Assembly: GCF_000512585.2 (NCBI RefSeq)
Contig: NC_089248.1
Coordinates: 1,240,001-1,304,000, forward strand
DNA length: 64,000 nt
Reading direction: 5' to 3'
From: Kwoniella bestiolae CBS 10118
Lineage: Eukaryota > Basidiomycota > Tremellomycetes > Tremellales > Cryptococcaceae
Shown here: piece after piece, positions 1-12,000 of the stretch
Position numbering within the stretch: the first letter of the stretch is position 1
Layout: each line of letters starts with the position of its first letter
The notes under the pieces: model-generated
Database searches by the model: none
Told to the model about the DNA's origin: nothing
The model's input: only the letters and a program-made list of their open reading frames with translations
Translations under genes and position numbers: made by a program

Positions 1-899
1 CTAGAGGGTGGTAGGGGTTCTTTCGACGATCGCTTCTTAGGTCTTTTGTATTCATCTTTTTCTTTCTCTTTTTCCTTTTCCTTCCTTCGTTTCAAATCTC
101 GACTTGTCCCACTAGCATCGGAGTTCTGTCTTTCTCTCCCTGTTGGACCTAATAGACTTTTCGCTCTGGGTCTACTAGGTCCTGCTGTGGCATTTTCAGA
201 TTGATACGGTGTGTTCCCCCCTGTACCTGTACCAGTGTCTTTGGTTGACTGATCGGTAGTCGATTCATCTCCTTCACTATCACTGCTAGTCTCAAAACCA
301 CCTGTCACCCTTGACGCCCTCTTGCCATGGGCTATCATCGATCCTGATCGATGTCTAGAGCTGGAAGGTAAGGTTTCAGACCATACTCTCCTATCTTGAG
401 ATGATCTATTCTTCGGTAAGCCAGGTCTGGCTGACGTAGGGGAATCGGTCGGAAAAGGCTTCATGAATGAGCTCGAAGATGAGTTGGTAGACAGCAAAGG
501 TGCGGATTTAGGTGGTGAGGGTATCGTCGAATTGTGCAAGGTGGAGGGATGAACCGGCTGATATGAATTACCATTCACCATATTTGCAGATCCAGGTCCA
601 GTTCCAATAGGATGAGCAGGTTTCAGTGATGATTTGGATGAGCTTCGTGATGGAGATGGTTTGGAAGCAGGCAATTGAGCTTGATCTTCGAGATCGAAAT
701 GAACTGTTGAATTTCTGGATGATACTGAGTCTGAATGAGGTCTATTACGATGTATCGAGGTGGATGTGGAAGATCGATTGATCCCGTTGGATGATGATGT
801 TGTTATAGATTCGCTATTGAGGGAGATGAGGGGAGGTGGAGGAGGTGCTCTCAAGCTTGAAGATGCCATGGCGGACGGTCTCGTTTCCGACGTTGACAT
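1..899 (-). CDS. Ser/Pro-rich low-complexity protein, 3' part beyond the left edge
   Basis: The minus strand is open without a stop from an ATG at 899 to the window edge, giving about 299 residues of N-terminal sequence. A second in-frame ATG at 869 is an alternative start. The protein is dominated by Ser, Pro, Thr and Gly, with a proline run near the start and clusters of Ser repeats. Toward the edge it becomes strongly basic and acidic (KRRKEKEKEKEKDEYKRPKK), which looks like a nuclear localisation or nucleic-acid-binding segment. No domain is recognised and no intron is needed in the visible part. It is divergent from the deubiquitinase gene at 2099. The long clean frame and biased composition support a real gene; its function is unknown. 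Confidence 0.7.
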   Translation of the reverse strand, partial: MSTSETRPSAMASSSLRAPPPPPLISLNSESITTSSSNGINRSSTSTSIHRNRPHSDSVSSRNSTVHFDLEDQAQLPASKPSPSRSSSKSSLKPAHPIGTGPGSANMVNGNSYQPVHPSTLHNSTIPSPPKSAPLLSTNSSSSSFMKPFPTDSPTSARPGLPKNRSSQDRRVWSETLPSSSRHRSGSMIAHGKRASRVTGGFETSSDSEGDESTTDQSTKDTGTGTGGNTPYQSENATAGPSRPRAKSLLGPTGRERQNSDASGTSRDLKRRKEKEKEKEKDEYKRPKKRSSKEPLPPS

Positions 900-2098
900 G
901 AGGGTGTTTGTTCCTGATTTAGCGGACTGAGCATCATCTTCTGAAATTGTGATAGGGGGGAGTATCGTGATGAGATGTGAAGTGGGTCGAGAATTGAACG
1001 GCGAGTTTGGTCGAGCAGGATGGGGGATGACCAAGCGTTGATGGATGATGAGAGATACACAGGTGAGTAGAGTGAAGTATTTGATTTAATATGGATGAGC
1101 ACAGCTAGCTTTTGACAAATAAATGCATTTTGTTGTCAATGTCGTCAGCCTTATCAACGTGCTGTCTTGGTGAAAGGGGAGTTTCAACCACGTGGCTCAA
1201 CTGCTGCGTATAATGCGTCACACACAACAGGTAATCCCTTTTCTTGTGGTTCCTAATCCCTAACACCTTATGGTGATACCCCTGAACCCGTCCTTTTGAG
1301 AATTCGTTATCGTTTCACTCGATTCCTTATTCTTTCTAATGAGGGGTCTCCACTTTGATCCTAAAATCGTAATGGGAATAACAAATGATCCTTAATCCTT
1401 ACTTTACCCTGGTCGTGTGTTGATGATCCCGTGACTTTGTGCTCTGCTTACACCGGCCCGCCCACCGACCTGACCTGACCCCACAAAAGCCAACTTGCTC
1501 AACTTGCTTATGAGAGCAGAGGAATCTCCCTCCCAATCACTCACTCTCTGTGATAAATCCCGAAGTGCTACTTGCTACATCTGCTGGTACTGGTACAGTG
1601 ATACGCCGAAGGGTTATTATGGGTCATACTCTTACTGGTAGATGCTGTCATATCGAAATCGACGCATAACCCCAAAATACAACCAGCACCATCTTACTGC
1701 TGTTATAACATCCATCCAACTTCTATCTTTGTGTGTATACATAGCTCCATACAATCCCAATACCACCAAAGGACCTTTGTCACCAACGCTTCCAGCTCAT
1801 TATATTCCCCTCATTCCCTCATCACCGGATTTCGCCGCGGTTGCCAAGCTGAACCTTCGCAAAAAGTCAAGCTGGATACAACTACCAGGAATTAGGATTC
1901 GAGAGATCTATTGCACTCGCAGCAGATCTACCATCACGCTTAAGAGGGTATAAGACCACTAGCAATACATGGACATCCATCATCTGTAGACCCCTTTCTC
2001 GTCATCACAATCGTCTTAGTCCTTATCCGCCGCTCCAAAACTCCACCGATTCTCGGCCCGTCCGATTATTCAGCGCAGCTCGACCTCTCTCCACCAAG
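900..2098. other. Divergent intergenic region, about 1.2 kb
   Basis: Separates the partial Ser-rich gene (-) from the deubiquitinase (+), so it should hold both promoters and 5' leaders. Short ORFs here (for example 1642-1953) have no family signal and no splice partners. I see no RNA gene or repeat. Confidence 0.5.
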
Positions 2099-5000
2099 AT
2101 GTCAAGACTCCTCAGAGGGTTCGGTACCCCCAAGCAAGGCAACAATAACACTTCCAATCCCACCTCAAACAACGCACCAACCCGTCCATCGCCTTCCTCC
2201 AATCCATCCACATACGGTACGACCGAACCGCCCGAGACTCCCGATCTGTCCATCGTAACCAGCCCAAACAATGTCAATAACAAAATCACCCCCACGCCCA
2301 AGATACTCACCACCAAGGAAGTAGAGAAGGAGCTGTTATTCGGATTAGAGAATTTCGGAAATACATGTTATTGCAACTCCGTCATTCAAGCTCTATACTC
2401 CTGCGAGGCATTCAAGAGGTTCGTGGAGTCTTATCCAGATTCTAAACCTCCTTTAATGCCTCTCGCTCCTGGTAAGAACGATATACCCCTATCACCCAAA
2501 TTGAACGGCGGGGGACCGATTAGTCCGCAGTTATCCAGAGGTGGCGCGGGGAATCCATTTGACTCGCCGGGTCTCAATAATTCTACGTCCCCCAATCCGG
2601 GCAAAGAGAAGAGATCATGGACAAGTCTAGGTAGACGACCGACCAATTCCGGTTCAGGAGCCAATAATCATAACAACAATGGTGGGACAGGATCGTTACC
2701 TACCTTAGGAGCCATGCAACAACAGGCATTACAATCCCCAATCTTAGATGACCAATACGCAAATTGGGACGCGCCCGAACCTAACCCCAACCAATCTCCT
2801 CCAAGCGTATTTCAAACGATCCAAACGCTCTTCTACCACTTGACCAACGCCCCTCCACATAACCCATTACCCAAGAAAGAGAACAAAGACGCTAGTGCAC
2901 AAACGGCCTCGCTCTTACCTGGTGCACCCGCTCAACCAGATGCTACACCAGCTGCCACCACGCCGGGAGCGCCAGGCGCCAATCCGAATGTTCCGCAGGG
3001 ACCGCCGTTATTGGCATCTCTACCTCCGCCATCAGCAGCGAGGGGGGGCGGACCATGGCAAGCGGGCAAGTTGGGTAGAGGGGTAGTCACCCCTGAAGAT
3101 CTGCTTAGAACAGTGAAGAGGGAGAACGAGATGTTCAGAGGGATGATGCAGCAGGACGCGCATGAGTTCTTGGGTTGGTTGTTGAATCAGATCGCGGAGG
3201 AGATAGAGATCATAGATAAGAATTTGAAGAAGGTCAATGGACAGGAACCGGTGAAAACTCCTGGGAAGACTTTTATTCAGAGTTTGTTTGAAGGGATTCT
3301 GACGAATGAGACGAGGTGTTTGAGTTGTGAGACTGTGAGTTCGAGCAGTTTCTACACTGTCCCCTCCTCTTTGTCCATGAACCGACACAACTCCATGTCA
3401 TGGACAGTGGTGAGAGGAGTGGTAGCTGACCTCGGCGTTTCATTGACAGACCTCGTCCCGAGACGAGCTATTCTTGGATCTCTCAATCGATATAGAACAA
3501 CATACATCCGTCACGCACTGTCTAAGACAATTCTCAGCTAGTGAGATGCTATGTCAGAAAAACAAATTCTACTGTGATTCATGTTGTGGACTGCAGGAGG
3601 CTGAAAAGAGGTGAGTGAAATCACTCTCATCTGATCTTCATTATCCCTTCCAATACTTGTAACTTCGTCATCGCACATCATCACCCAAGCCATTCATTGC
3701 TGATGTAAAACGTGTGGTGCAGAATGAAAATCAAGAAATTACCCAACATCCTCGCATTACATCTCAAACGATTCAAATACCAAGAAACGACAGGTAGATA
3801 TGCGAAGTTATTCTACAGAGTACCCTTCCCTACTCAACTTAGATTACCTAATACCACGGATGATATGGAGAATCCTGATAGGCTGTATGAGCTGTTCTCT
3901 GTTGTGGTGCATATTGGAAAGTGAGCGGTGCTTCTTCATCGCATACCAAATATGTCTCCTGTGCCTTCCAATCATCTTGCTCTATCTTCCACGGAGATCG
4001 TTTTTGCCCAATTTGTTTGCAATTCTCGAGTTCTATGGAATATCACCCCGGACATATGCTGATGCTAATTGAACCGATTGCAGCGGTCCACACCACGGCC
4101 ACTACGTCACGCTCGTCCGCTCCAAAGGCCGTTGGATAATGTGCGATGACGAGAACGTCGAGCCTATAAACGATGATGACCTATTTAGATATTTCGGTGA
4201 TTATCCCTCCGGAGCGGGATACGTGCTGTTCTACCAAGCTGTAGATATGGACTTGGGAAGTCTGGGATTAAAGATTCCTGAGCCTGAGCCGGTGGTGGAA
4301 CCTGAAGCCAAGATCGAACCTGTATCTACACCCAAGAAGGAAGCAGTCCCAAGTGCTTTCATCCAACCTCAACGCCAGCCTCAAGTCGCGGATGGAGGGT
4401 TTATCCAACCTCAACCCAAATCTACTCCGTTGGCCGAAGTGAAGGAACATCAATTAATAGATTTCTCAGATAATACAATCCCCGAAGATCCCTCTGTATC
4501 TACACCAACGAAGAAGAAACCCCCTCCTCCGCCACCTTCACGCAGAGCTTCTTCTAATATATCGCCTTCCCCCGCTACCTCTACCTCCACCCCCGACGCG
4601 GCACGGAGAGTATCCATGCCTGCTCCTGCTCCTGTTCCTGTGCGGGCACGGGGAGAATCTGTATCGTCCGTTAATGGGACTGGGACTGGGACTAGCCAGG
4701 ACGTCACTCCCACTGCGACCCGACGGAACTCCAATGCCACTCCACCTGTCCCGCCTCCTTCCAGGGGATTGAGCAAGACGCAAGTGAACGGTTCAGCCAC
4801 ACCCACACCTACTTCGCCAAGTGTTAATGGCTCGACAACGTTTGGTGGACTGGGTGTGAACGTCCCTAATTCTTTACATGGTACCAACGCGGAGGGTGTA
4901 CAAGGCGTTCCAGTAAATGGATCGATGTCCTCGTCGGTAATGTCGACAACTTCCAACTCAACAAATACCACTACCACAACTACGACGTCTTCTTCATTAC

Positions 5001-5347
5001 CCAACGCCAACGCCAACGCGAACGCTCCAAGTCTAGCCAAACCCATCCCTTCATCGAACATATCACCTACTCAACCGCAAGTACAGCCCAGTTCGATATC
5101 TTCCTCCGTATCGTCCAATAACCTCGGCGGACTAGGTAGGAAAGTATCAACCACGGGACGGGACCGTACAGTCTCGGGCTCTTCTCAGGGGTCGTCTGCT
5201 CAGGGAGGAGGGTATGCAGGGGGAGGTAGTCTGGGGAGAAAGTTGAGTGGGATGTCTGGGAAGTTGGGGAGGAGCGGGTCGATGGCTTTTGGGAAGTTGG
5301 GGATTGGGAAGAAGGATAAAGATAAGGGTGATAAGATTGGGGAGTAG
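2099..5347 (+). CDS. creB: Ubiquitin carboxyl-terminal hydrolase, USP12/46 - CreB family
   Basis: Four exons (2099-3334, 3450-3610, 3723-3920, 4084-5347) join in frame to 952 residues. The Cys box GLENFGNTCYCNS carries the nucleophile at about C90. QQDAHEFLGWLLNQ follows, then a Cys pair region (CLSCET... CDSC), and the His box GPHHGHYVTLV with H538 and the downstream WIMCDDENV. This order and the short catalytic core match USP12/46, yeast Ubp9/Ubp13 and Aspergillus CreB, a peptidase (C19) that removes ubiquitin and in moulds acts with the WD40 protein CreC in carbon catabolite control. Two features are unlike the core family: a roughly 220-residue Pro/Asn/Gly-rich insertion between the Cys box and QQDAHEF, and a 370-residue Ser/Thr/Pro-rich tail. 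Family assignment is firm; the CreB role is inferred. Confidence 0.93.
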
Positions 5348-6100
5348 GCTTGGACTTACGTTGAATACGGGTGTGGTGATGTGTCTTCGGGGATGGGATG
5401 GGATAGGATGAGACGAAGAGTATAGTGGACGACGGACGATGGACGATCTTGATGCAGTGATGCATATCTACGGAAAAGCGGGATCAGCATGGAGGATGAG
5501 ACGAACCAAAAAAAATGAAAGGAATAGGAATAGTTGTATCGACTTTCTTTCTTTTCTTTTCATTTCTTTACTCTGTTATTTTGATTGATTAGTATAGGAT
5601 TAGGAAGTTACCTGGTAGATGTTATACCTACAGATATATATGGATGTTCAATCATGTCGACATTTATATGATGATTGCGATAAATTCACATGTACACCTG
5701 TGAACGCAGAACGATACTGCCAATGTGTTTTTGACTCTTCGACGTATGAAATCGTCGCCGGTCTGAAACAGTCAATGTCTAGACGTGATAGACACAAAGC
5801 GAGTCTTTGGCACTGTGTTCAATTCCATTTATACATGTTCGATTTGTGGTATACTCGTACTTTTCAGTTCAGCTGTTTTTCAAAGATCTATATATGGGAA
5901 AAAGAAGAAAAAAGAGAATGAGAAAAGAAATTATACATTGATTACAACTCTTCCACTTTTCGGACTTTACTTTCATACTTGGATTCGACATCGTCTCCAA
6001 GGGTTCTACTCTATACCTCGTGTCTCGTGTTTGACCTCACAGCTCCCATCAGTCTCATCTTTCCATGCCGGCTAACTTGACCTAAGTACATGACTCATAA
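5348..6100. other. Convergent intergenic region
   Basis: Lies between the stops of the deubiquitinase (+) and the carboxypeptidase (-) and should hold both 3' UTRs. It has a pyrimidine tract near 5540-5570 and A-rich stretches near 5895-5935. Small ORFs (5619-6075) look like chance. Confidence 0.5.
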
Positions 6101-8504
6101 TCAAGGCGGGTTGACCTCCAACGCGTATATGAACTTGGCCAAATACATCAACCCCGCCGTAATCTCGTCTGCGGTCGGTCTGATAAGTTTCGGTGGAAGC
6201 ATGAAACCGTACTACAAATCATCAAATGATGTAGTCAGCTTTCAACCGTTCGTCATTATTGGTACATCGATCACATGTAGACAATTGCGCGTATGACATC
6301 AGAGTGAAGAGTTGATATTTCTCAATCAAGTTGCTTCACTCACAGTTCCTGTATCTCTCAGTTCGGCAGAGTACGACCACCTAACATCTGTCACTCCGTA
6401 CGTATAGTCAATCGCATCACCGGGTGCGCTGTGTAAGGTACAAATCAGGTTAGCTTGATCCACCTGTAATCCTTTAGTAGCTTGGGGTATAAGCATTCGA
6501 GGGATAGACTCAACCCACCGATAAGTCAGATCACACGCTTGTCCAGCTTCATACCCCTCCCCCTGCTTCGTTCTCATCGCTTTGGCAACTCCCAATCCAG
6601 CTTCCATCAACATCTCAGCGTCGGGTGGGAAATCGTCGCATGAGTGAGCGAAGGGAAACATGACTACGTCAAATCAAGAGAATAGTCAGCATTGACCTTT
6701 TAGGTTGAGGACCTGATTGACCTCATTGTCAATGGCTTTATGATTCTTCCCCTGATGGTATACCAGCAAGAACTCTATTGACCATGTTGACGAAAAAATC
6801 ACTCACACAGTTGACCATACGAATGCAAATCCACAAACGCCCTTACCCTATTACCTCTCTCACCCGCACCAGCCAGATACTCAGACATAGCTTTAGTCTC
6901 GTAAGCCTCGAACGCTTCTCTTCCTCCATACCCTTCTGAGCAGGCAGTGGACTTGGAGTGTTGCCATTTGTATCCCCAATTGGCATTGAGGTCGATTCCT
7001 ATTTGGAAACGAGAAGATAATCAGCGAATGAAACATATATGGTCGCCCTCGATATGTGAGAAAATCAGGATGAAGGAACGCTTTGAACGTGGGAAACAAG
7101 ATCACTCAGGACGACGATATTCTCGACACTTAGAGTATACACCATCGTTTTAGTGATCGAAAGTGCGAACCCACCTAGACAACTCCCTTTCCCACCTACA
7201 TCCTGCCTATTTTTCCTCCACATCCTACTCTTATCTCTACTATAAGCATACCCATCAGGATTGATCTGCGGCACCACGGTGAATCTGAACGACCTCAACA
7301 AGATCGCAGAATCGGATTTGGGATCTTCGGTAGCTCGTAGTAGGAGGTGATGTAGAAAGTATAGCGCTGAGGATGGGCCTACCCACTATACATGGTCAAC
7401 GTTGGACATCAGTATGACGATCCCTTGTAATGCTATGCAGGTCATGGGGACAAGACTGTTGGTAACATAGCGATTGATGTGCAAACCAGATTGATATTAG
7501 TTGAGTGGAAGACAGCCAGACTCACCTCCCTACCATGTTGTCCAGCAATAACAACAAATTCCAATTCGACACCTTCCAACCCCTCTTCCTCTCTCCCCGC
7601 TCTACTTCTCCCACTTCCAGATCTCGACAAGGAAGCCGTGGGATATCCAGGATCCTGATCCAACGGCGTATGAATCTTCGCACTCCATCCTCTGATAGTC
7701 TCGTTCTCCCACGTTCGTCCAATATCCACCTGTCGAATATCGATCCCACTCCCGTTCAAATGGGTATCGTTAAATGTTGAAATGAGGGTATCACCGAATT
7801 TGTACATCTCATTCAGGGGGTGGAACTTGTCGTGGAATGGCGTATCGATTGTGGTGAGGTTATATGGGTCTATTCGGGGGGATGGAATCTTGGGCTTGGG
7901 CTTGGGTTTGGATTTTCGGTTTTTACCTTTCTTTTTCTTTTTCTTGAGCAAGTCCCCTGCTTCGTCTTCCCCGTCTTCTGACAGGTTTGTTTCTGATGAT
8001 GGTATTTGTGGATCGATGGCATCATTTGACAGGTCGACGAGTGATTGCAAGTCATCTATGAACGGTTGGAATGCCTCCTGGGGGATATACCCATATAATA
8101 CTTCCAATTCTCTCGAGTTGAGGCGAATATCAATGGATCGTTGAGTGGTGTGCCATACGTCCAGGTCGAGTAACTATACGGTATATAACGTCAGCACCAA
8201 TTCTCATCAGTTATCATCCTTAGTATACTATCGGATTCGACCAGGTCTCATATGAGAAGAGACGATAAGCCGAGAAGCGATAACCCACCTCAACAACATG
8301 CATCACCTCTTTCCTTTTCTCATGACTCAACCCACTCCAATCTATCCTCCATACCTTTTCATCATCGTATCTCTCCACTCCCACTTTATCTTCTGCGAGT
8401 TTATTGGACGATACGTCAAAAGGCACTTGATCAGTTGTCGAAGCGAGGGAAGGTACGACGAGCAGGGATAAAAGGAGGGTCAAGGTTGGAGCGAACGCTC
8501 TCAT
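6101..8504 (-). CDS. Secreted zinc metallocarboxypeptidase, M14 family (Ecm14/CPA-like)
   Basis: Six exons on the minus strand (8504-8289, 8173-7526, 7385-7175, 6998-6807, 6663-6344, 6211-6101) close in frame to 565 residues. A signal peptide (MRAFAPTLTLLLSLLVVPSLA) precedes a propeptide. The catalytic domain has AGQHGREW (zinc ligands H285 and E288), NPDGYAYSRDKSRMWRKNR (substrate-binding Arg), DLHSYGQL (third ligand H417) and SAELRDTGTYGFMLPP with the general-base Glu at E523. Fungal Ecm14 proteins are described as pseudopeptidases that lack this Glu, so this is either an active M14A enzyme or an unusual Ecm14. A Lys-rich, very basic linker (about residues 140-165) separates pro- and catalytic regions and could be a processing site. 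It should act in the secretory pathway, cell wall or outside, cleaving C-terminal residues. Confidence 0.9.
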
Positions 8505-9093
8505 CGTGGTGAGTCTCTCCTTCTGTAGATTCGGGGTGATTGTAGTACAGGATGGGAGTTGTTCGTGATAGCTTGAGCTGTATATGGAATATGGATGAAC
8601 ACTACTAGTCATCTCATCTGTGAGATACAAAGTAACCAAGACGTAACATCGCACCAATCCCAAACTCGGTAAAAAGCGGTCATCTCCGCCCCCTCACTCA
8701 TAAAGTGGTCGTGTGACTGGGTTGTATACGTACTTCAAAAGATACTTCATGAATGGGCATAAAAATTTGTTAACTATATACAACAACAGCTTATCAACAA
8801 TGTCATATCAATGAGGGATCCCCGTATAGTAGGAACAATAAGAAGGAAGAAGAAGTGATGACAACGATATAGCGATATATCCCTTCAAGAGAGGGAGAAG
8901 AGGAGAAAAGGAGATTAAATTATCGCAAGGTATCTGTACTGGCGTATTTAGCGAAGACCAGAAGAAGGAAAGAAATCATGAATGTAAATCATACAACAAC
9001 TGAAGAAATAGATCAAAAGGTGTCAGAACCAGATGACGAATAACGTATAACTTATAAATTGGATAGTCCTCCTCATCTGGACTCCACATCAAG
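8505..9093. other. Intergenic region between two minus-strand genes
   Basis: Holds the carboxypeptidase promoter and the 3' UTR of the coiled-coil gene. A purine-rich stretch (8835-8915) is the only notable composition. No gene seen. Confidence 0.45.
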
Positions 9094-12000
9094 TCAAGGC
9101 TCAGGAGAAGCTCTGTCCTTCCCATCCCTCACTCTCTTATCTTTCAACCTCCTCAACGTATACTTATGAGTAAGCACATGATCCAGTACTCTCTCGTTGT
9201 CGATTCCAAGTTCGAGCGGCGCGATATCTTCAACTTTGAAGGTCTTGAGCCTATCGGCAGGGAGGGCTTTCTTCTGGTCGACGCTACTCGAGTGGGGTTA
9301 TGAATCAGCTACCTCACTTTGATCTATCGTTCATATGGTGTTTACCAACAACGTAGCAATTGTAAGGAAGAAGAGAAGGGAGGAGAACGAACAAACAAAC
9401 TCACAAGCACAATTTACACCTTACCCTCCCACCACTCCGCTGCGTAGTAATCCCTATATTCTTCCTAACCCATTCTCTCGAAACAGGTTTGAAGGAAGGA
9501 GCAGGTCTATCAGACGCCACGGAAGGAGCTCTCGAAGTAGATATGGTAACTTCCAATCCCGGTGTTCCTTCGTCTGTACCATACCAAAACCAAAATCGAA
9601 GTCACATATCAGCATATGAGCTCTCGATATCCACCTGATAAAAGCTCAGGACAAAACGATAGCTCACCTTCACTATCCACAACCATCTTCCTCTTCTTGA
9701 CGGGTCGTTGCACACTGGCCGACACGCTGGGTGTAGATTGAGTTTGAGATTGCGATTCGTCCTCCTCTTCGTTGGGTAGGAACAAAGGCGTTCCGGCAAC
9801 TCTCGTGGGAGGTACTGAAGGCGTAGCTTGTGATGATTGAGCGGCGGGCTTGACGAGTGGAGCTGGTGAAGGGGAGTGAGAGTTCTTGGGGTTTGGTGTG
9901 AAGAGTGAAGAACCGGGTCGTTTCTTTGGAATGGTAGAGGTTGAGCTTGGGCCAGGACCAGAAACGATTTGAATGTCATCCTGTTGAAGCGGAAATCACC
10001 CAACCCATCAGCTACGTATGCTTTGGCTTGTACAACAACGATTCAACTCACATCGTCCTTAGCAGTCGTACTATTCTTGCTCTTGAAAGTATTCAATTCC
10101 TGTAGCCGATACAATCTCGTCAATAACCCCCTCCTAGACATTGGTATACACGCAAATTCAAGAGAATGGTGGACTCGAGGAAGTCACTCACACCCTGCAA
10201 CTTCTTAACCTCTTCTCTCGCATTATCCCTCTCCTCCTTTACACTCTTCAAGACCTTATCAGGCTCCAAATACTCCTCCCTCTGCTTATACTGGTTCTCC
10301 ATAGCGACTCGCATGTCAGTCTCAGCTCTATCCACATTATCCTGCTCGTTCTCCAAATCTCCCTTCAATCCCTCTACCTCCTTCTCCAACCCTTCAATAG
10401 TTTGGGTCAACTCTTCAATCTTCCTATTAGCCTTTTCCACCTGCGCGGCCAATTTCGCACTTTCATCAGTCTTTCCATCGATCGCATCCTCCGCTCGCAA
10501 TTCGTCGATCGTCGATTGATAAGTCGTTACCGTCTTTGTGAAATGTTCTTCCTTCGCCTTCAACTCTTTCTCCACCTCTCCTAGTTTAGCTTCGGCCTCT
10601 TCCTTCAATTGTTTGGCTTCCTGCAGATCGACACCTAGCTTGGCATACGCTCTACCAACGTCACTCATTTTCCTACCACTATCCTCATAATTCTTTTGAA
10701 TCTCTTCACATTGCTTGGTCTTGGCAGCTAACGCATTCTGACTTTCCACCAACTTCTCTAACACTGCATTATACTTCTCTTCACCTTCTCTCACCGATTT
10801 CTCACTCGCAGACAATTTACCTCTAGTCTCCTCGAGGGTCTTGGTAGTATCATCAAGTTGAGTAGTCTTAGCGAGCAGAGCATTCAAATTTGCTTGAAGG
10901 TTATTTCGTAAGACAGTAATCGTCTCCTCCAACTTCTTCATCTTCTCCTCATTATCAGCTTGACCCGTACCTTGTGGGAGAGTTTTCGATCTCAGATCCT
11001 CGAAGACAACATGCATCCTCTTTTGGAACAAATCAGCTTTCGCTTGAGGCTTCATCCCTTCCTCAAACGGATCGACGTGCTTCCCCATCAGGACTTGAAT
11101 GGTATTTCCCCAAGAGATCAATTTGTTGAAAGCGATCTTCCATTCTTCCGTCTCTCCTTCCGAAGATGAAGGAGCCGATTTCGCAGCGGCAGCCAGGTCG
11201 ACCCTCATTGATTCAACTTGACCCTGTAATCTCTTCATCTTCTCCTTTCGCTCCTTCTCGTTGTTGATGATAGTCTCCGCCAACTTGGACATGTCCGTGA
11301 CGAAGGAATTTGCTCGATCCACCAAAGCTCGCTTGGAGGGTTCGGCATTGATCGATGTACTCGAATGATCTGAAAGGGTGTCTTCGGTTGATCGACCTAG
11401 TTTACTTTGCAGATTCTCACCCCAATGTATGATCTTCCCAAGTACTACCGTCGTTTGCTCATGTTGGTCTCGAACGTTCTTCTCCGAAGCAGAAACCTTT
11501 TCTTTCTCATCTTCAAGCTCTTTGACCCTCTTCTCCAACTTCTGAACTTTGACATCGGTACTTTGAGCCAACTTTGACCTGATGTCCTTCTCTATCTCTC
11601 TAGGATCCAGTCCCGAACGTGCTTTAAACAATGTCATCTCCTTATTATACTTCTCTTCCAATTCCGTAAACTTCGCATTGTTTGCTTTAAGGAGGGATCG
11701 CAATTTAGCAGCTTCGGAAGCTGGGTCCGCAGGAGATTTAGGCGAAAGTTGCGAAGTCGGGTGGGCCGCACCGAAGATAGGTTGCTTGGCTTTATCGAGA
11801 GCTTCCGCTAACTCCTTCTTCAGGTTATTCATTGTGATATTATGCGATGTATTGAGATGCGCTAACTTCCTTTGATGCTCCGCCTCTATAGATCGTATAT
11901 TCCCACTCTGAACATTCACTTGATTAGTCAACTGGATTATCTTAGCTGAATCTGTCGCTTTTCCCCTTTTCATTTCCTCTACTCGTTGAGCAAGCTGATT

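Noticed and set aside
4450..5061. 203-codon minus-strand frame opposite the deubiquitinase tail
   Set aside because: Its Val/Gly repeats mirror the Ser/Thr/Pro-rich sense tail; no independent evidence.
10141..10584. Leu-rich plus-strand frame that could look like a membrane protein
   Set aside because: It is antisense to the Glu/Lys coiled coil, which always gives Leu/Phe-rich shadow frames.
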